A stretch of DNA of 14,554 bases, taken from an uncultured Mycoplasmatota bacterium (GTDB lineage Bacteria; Bacillota_I; Bacilli_A; RF39; UBA660). The notes beneath the pieces are model-generated. The model made no database searches and was not told where the DNA came from. It saw only the letters and a list, made by a program, of their open reading frames with translations. Position 1 is the stretch's first letter; the number at the start of each line of letters is the position of its first letter. Of the stretch, positions 12,604 to 14,554 are shown piece after piece. The translations under genes were made by a program, and so were the position numbers. Location of the stretch: the NCBI GenBank assembly GCA_946494435.1, contig CAMMBO010000021.1, positions 1-14,554 of the forward strand, given 5' to 3'.

Positions 12604-13758
12604 ACCATTATTTTTTTCATCATTGTTTACTTTTTTAATTAAATCGCCAGTATAGTCATCAACCATTTTTTCTATTTGTTCTTCATCAATTATTTTTGTT
12701 AATGGTTGTAATAAAACATGAGAGAATTCATGCCATTTTGTTTCTTTTAGTTCTCTTTTATTAGGATTATTATAAATAATAGTATTAATATTTTCTAAGT
12801 TAAGTAGTTTGTCTTCGCTATATTGTTTAAATTTAAATAAAGTTATTCCTAAAGCAATAGTAATTGATTCTGTATTTCTTTTTGTAAGAAGATTAGCTGA
12901 ATATTCGATACTAGCATTTTTCATTTTTATTAAAAATTCTATAACATCATTTAATCCTTTTGTAGAAAAAACAATTTCTAAATACTCAATTATATCTTTA
13001 TATTCAATATCATTTAATTTGGTAAAATAATTATTATTAATTAAACTAGATAGTTTATTAGTAAAGGTGTTATTATTATCTTCATCATAAGAGAAAAAGT
13101 CTAGTAAATGTGCTCTTTGTAATTCAATATCAGCTTGTTCATTTATAAATTTACTTTGTTTATAAAGTTTAATACTTTTATCTAAAAGAATATCTGCTAG
13201 GTTGTTATTATTTTTCTCTTTTTCGGCCCGTTGATATAGTTCTATGGCTATATTTAATATTTGTTTTCCTTTTCTTTCTAATTCTAAATGTTTTATAAGA
13301 CTTCTAACTGCTTCATTATTTCTATGAGCCAATATAGTATTAATTATATCTTCTTTCTTGAATTTATTAATATCTGGCATTGTATTTTTATCTTGCATAT
13401 TTTTTATAGATAGCCTTGATATCTTATCAAAAAATTCTTCTTTAGTTACTTTTTCTTCATTAATTTTATATGTATCTTTATTTCTATCATCACTGTATTC
13501 TGCAATTTCACAAACGTAGGTAGTTCCATCAGAAAGGGTTAAACGCTCATATGAATAGCCAAGTGGTTTTCCATCATAGTTTCTTTTTTGACTTGGTATA
13601 TATTTATATGTATCACCATTTTGTTTATCACGATACATTATTATTCCATGAGCGTTGATAGGTACTATACGTTCAGGTAGTAAGTTTATACCTTTTTTTA
13701 AATTTTCAATTATATTTTCTGATGCAAAAACTGAGTATCTTTCATTACTTTTTTGCAT
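12592..13758 (-). CDS. Unknown protein with an HEFSH metalloprotease-like motif
   Basis: A 388-residue soluble, highly charged, Asn/Lys-rich protein, not recognised as a family. The N-terminal 100 residues look beta-rich (GIIMYRDKQNGDTYKYI, ERLTLSDGTTYVCEIAEY). Residues about 105-300 are helical, with possible TPR-like repeats (IAIELYQRAEKEKNNNN, LLDKSIKLYKQSKFINEQAD). Near the end, TKWHEFSHVLLQPLTKII carries HEFSH at 343-347, the zinc-binding HExxH pattern, followed by EEQIEKMVDDYTGDLIKK with acidic residues where an ImmA/IrrE-like third ligand could sit. A zinc peptidase is possible but unproven, since HExxH alone occurs by chance. AAGGGGAG precedes the ATG, and a consensus-like promoter lies upstream. 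It is divergent from the gene at 13903. Confidence 0.65.
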   Translation of the reverse strand: MQKSNERYSVFASENIIENLKKGINLLPERIVPINAHGIIMYRDKQNGDTYKYIPSQKRNYDGKPLGYSYERLTLSDGTTYVCEIAEYSDDRNKDTYKINEEKVTKEEFFDKISRLSIKNMQDKNTMPDINKFKKEDIINTILAHRNNEAVRSLIKHLELERKGKQILNIAIELYQRAEKEKNNNNLADILLDKSIKLYKQSKFINEQADIELQRAHLLDFFSYDEDNNNTFTNKLSSLINNNYFTKLNDIEYKDIIEYLEIVFSTKGLNDVIEFLIKMKNASIEYSANLLTKRNTESITIALGITLFKFKQYSEDKLLNLENINTIIYNNPNKRELKETKWHEFSHVLLQPLTKIIDEEQIEKMVDDYTGDLIKKVNNDEKNNGKKR

Positions 13759-13788
13759 TATTATTCTCCCCTTTATAAAAGTATAGTT

Positions 13789-13817
13789 AGTATATTATAA
13801 GATAGTATTTTTGTCAA
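13789..13817 (-). promoter_or_regulatory. SigA promoter for the HEFSH gene
   Basis: On the minus strand, TTGACA (13817-13812), 17-bp spacer, TATACT (13794-13789). A second TATACT follows three bases on (13785-13780), forming a tandem pair. Leader of about 24 nt. Confidence 0.75.
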
Positions 13818-13849
13818 GATTAAATTTATATGTAGATTTTGAAAAAAAT

Positions 13850-13877
13850 TTGACTTTATGTCCAAATTGTATATAAT
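13850..13877 (+). promoter_or_regulatory. SigA promoter for the gene at 13903
   Basis: TTGACT (13850-13855), 16-bp spacer, TATAAT (13872-13877). The predicted start near 13884 rules out the in-frame ATG at 13858 and supports the ATG at 13903. Its -35 is 32 bp from the -35 of the divergent promoter. Confidence 0.7.
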
Positions 13878-13902
13878 ATATTGCAAAGAAAGGAAGAAGT
13901 AT

Positions 13903-14421
13903 ATGGAAGAAGATAAATATAAAACATTAGAATCATTAAGAGAAACAAAAAAATTTCTGAATGGCATAAAATGTTACTTAAAAGAGGATGAAGAATCTGT
14001 AGAACTTGATACTCTTGCCACTATCGCTCTTTTAAGAAGACCAGAACTTGCTAAAAGAGGAGAAGAGGCTTTAGGCTGGGAAAATGGTACTTTTGTTGAA
14101 GTATTATATAATTATATTAATTTTACTTTTGACAGTGAAGCAATAGTATTTAGAACTATGAAAATTGAAGCTTTAATACGCTGTGTTGAAGCTCGTAATA
14201 AAGGTATGTCTAGTGAAGAAGTATATAAAAAATATATTGGCATAGAAGAAAGTGAAGATAGTATTTATAATCTATATTTTGGTAAAAGATTAAATATTTC
14301 TCAAAAACAACTTGTCGCTGTTGATTATGATACTGAATTTAAAGAAACCACTTTTACATCTATGGCAGGAGATGATTTTATAAAATATATTCATCAAGAC
14401 GAAAAAAGTAAAGTTAAGTAG
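13903..14421 (+). CDS. Unknown soluble protein, 172 residues
   Basis: Not recognised. A charged, mostly helical protein: LESLRETKKFLNGIKCYLKE at 9-28, SVELDTLATIALLRRPELAK at 32-51, ENGTFVEVLYNYINFTF at 60-76, KIEALIRCVEARNKGMSSEE at 87-106, and a more mixed C-terminal third (LVAVDYDTEFKETTFTSMAG at 137-156). There is no signal peptide, membrane helix or known catalytic motif. AAGGAAGA (13890-13897) lies just before the chosen ATG. It is divergently transcribed from the HEFSH gene with promoters back to back, so joint control is possible. The stop codon lies in the terminator arm. Confidence 0.65.
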   Translation: MEEDKYKTLESLRETKKFLNGIKCYLKEDEESVELDTLATIALLRRPELAKRGEEALGWENGTFVEVLYNYINFTFDSEAIVFRTMKIEALIRCVEARNKGMSSEEVYKKYIGIEESEDSIYNLYFGKRLNISQKQLVAVDYDTEFKETTFTSMAGDDFIKYIHQDEKSKVK

Positions 14422-14445
14422 TAATTAAAGGTTACTACTTTTTAA
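14416..14445 (+). terminator. Intrinsic terminator
   Basis: Perfect 9-bp stem AAGTAGTAA (14416-14424) with TTACTACTT (14432-14440), 7-nt loop, T tail. The stop TAG (14419-14421) is in the left arm. Confidence 0.75.
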
Positions 14446-14449
14446 ATGT

Positions 14450-14494
14450 CTAAAAATTCTAGTTCTTGTCACACTAAAAATTCTAGTTCTTGTC
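14450..14494 (+). repeat. Tandem direct repeat, two 21-nt copies with period 24
   Basis: CTAAAAATTCTAGTTCTTGTC occurs exactly at 14450-14470 and 14474-14494, split by ACA; TGTC also precedes the first copy and TGTCTAAA follows in the second. The second copy overlaps the -35 of the next promoter, so paired operator sites are plausible. Two copies three bases apart are not a CRISPR array. Confidence 0.8.
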
Positions 14495-14518
14495 TAAACA
14501 CTCATTCTTTGATAAAAT
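14490..14518 (+). promoter_or_regulatory. Putative promoter of the gene leaving the window
   Basis: TTGTCT (14490-14495), 17-bp spacer, TAAAAT (14513-14518). The -35 is formed by the end of the tandem repeat. Confidence 0.5.
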
Positions 14519-14544
14519 GATAAGAGTAAAGAGTGGTGTTTTAA

Positions 14545-14554
14545 ATGTACTTGA
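14545..14554 (+). CDS. Possible start of a further gene, cut by the window edge
   Basis: ATG TAC TTG A lies downstream of a plausible promoter and a weak GAGTGGTG. Only three codons are visible, so neither the product nor the start can be confirmed. Confidence 0.3.

Noticed and set aside
13858..13902. Upstream ATG for the 172-residue protein
   Set aside because: It sits between the -35 and -10 boxes of the promoter; AAGGAAGA precedes the ATG at 13903.
14450..14494. Start of a CRISPR array
   Set aside because: Only two copies, separated by three bases, with no spacers and no cas gene nearby.

Overview
The window is a very AT-rich, densely packed stretch of bacterial chromosome. The standard stop codons TAA, TAG and TGA all end genes, Shine-Dalgarno sites are strong (GGAGGG, AGGAGAG), promoters are of the SigA type, and intrinsic terminators are short. 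A cotJ-type spore-coat operon sits with HelD, ProX and NnrD homologues. Together these point to a low-GC, spore-forming or formerly spore-forming Firmicute, most likely an uncultured gut member of the Bacilli/Erysipelotrichia/RF39-RFN20 kind. That placement is inference. No tRNA, rRNA, CRISPR array, transposase or phage gene was seen.

Layout. (1) 1-1499: the 3' two thirds of a HelD-like RNA polymerase-recycling helicase with its terminator. (2) 1497-4880: a patch of rearranged and decaying genes. It holds a remnant of a second prolyl-tRNA editing gene; a histidine phosphatase-glycosyltransferase fusion split by a frame change at an A7 run; a scrambled pyrophosphatase pseudogene with an internal inversion; an intact Mesh1-like HD hydrolase; an intact NudB-like Nudix hydrolase whose 3' end runs into a second Nudix-like fragment; and a further coding-like scrap ending in a terminator. 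(3) 4877-5353, minus strand: an intact ProX/YbaK editing protein. (4) 5411-7644: a strong promoter, a 62-residue protein and a 654-residue AMP-forming acyl-CoA synthetase-like enzyme. (5) 7661-10338: a membrane hybrid histidine kinase followed by a separately promoted Hpt-REC protein. Together these supply every step of a phosphorelay, but no DNA-binding output lies nearby. (6) 10348-11509: NAD(P)H-hydrate dehydratase overlapping a small two-helix membrane protein. (7) 11539-12603: a leader with a predicted Shine-Dalgarno-masking hairpin, then a fused CotJA-CotJB protein and CotJC. (8) 12592-14445: two divergent genes of unknown function, one with an HEFSH metalloprotease-like motif. (9) 14450-14554: a tandem repeat, a promoter and the start of a further gene.

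Two habits run through the window. Stop codons are buried in the stem or loop of the intrinsic terminator, and convergent genes share one bidirectional hairpin. Promoters lie so close to genes that the predicted transcript starts almost at the Shine-Dalgarno site. The cotJ leader is the exception and is the best candidate here for post-transcriptional control. The points most worth checking are the frameshifted phosphatase-glycosyltransferase, the internally inverted pyrophosphatase pseudogene, the duplicated terminator-plus-proX boundary, the cotJ leader switch, the orphan phosphorelay and the HEFSH protein.
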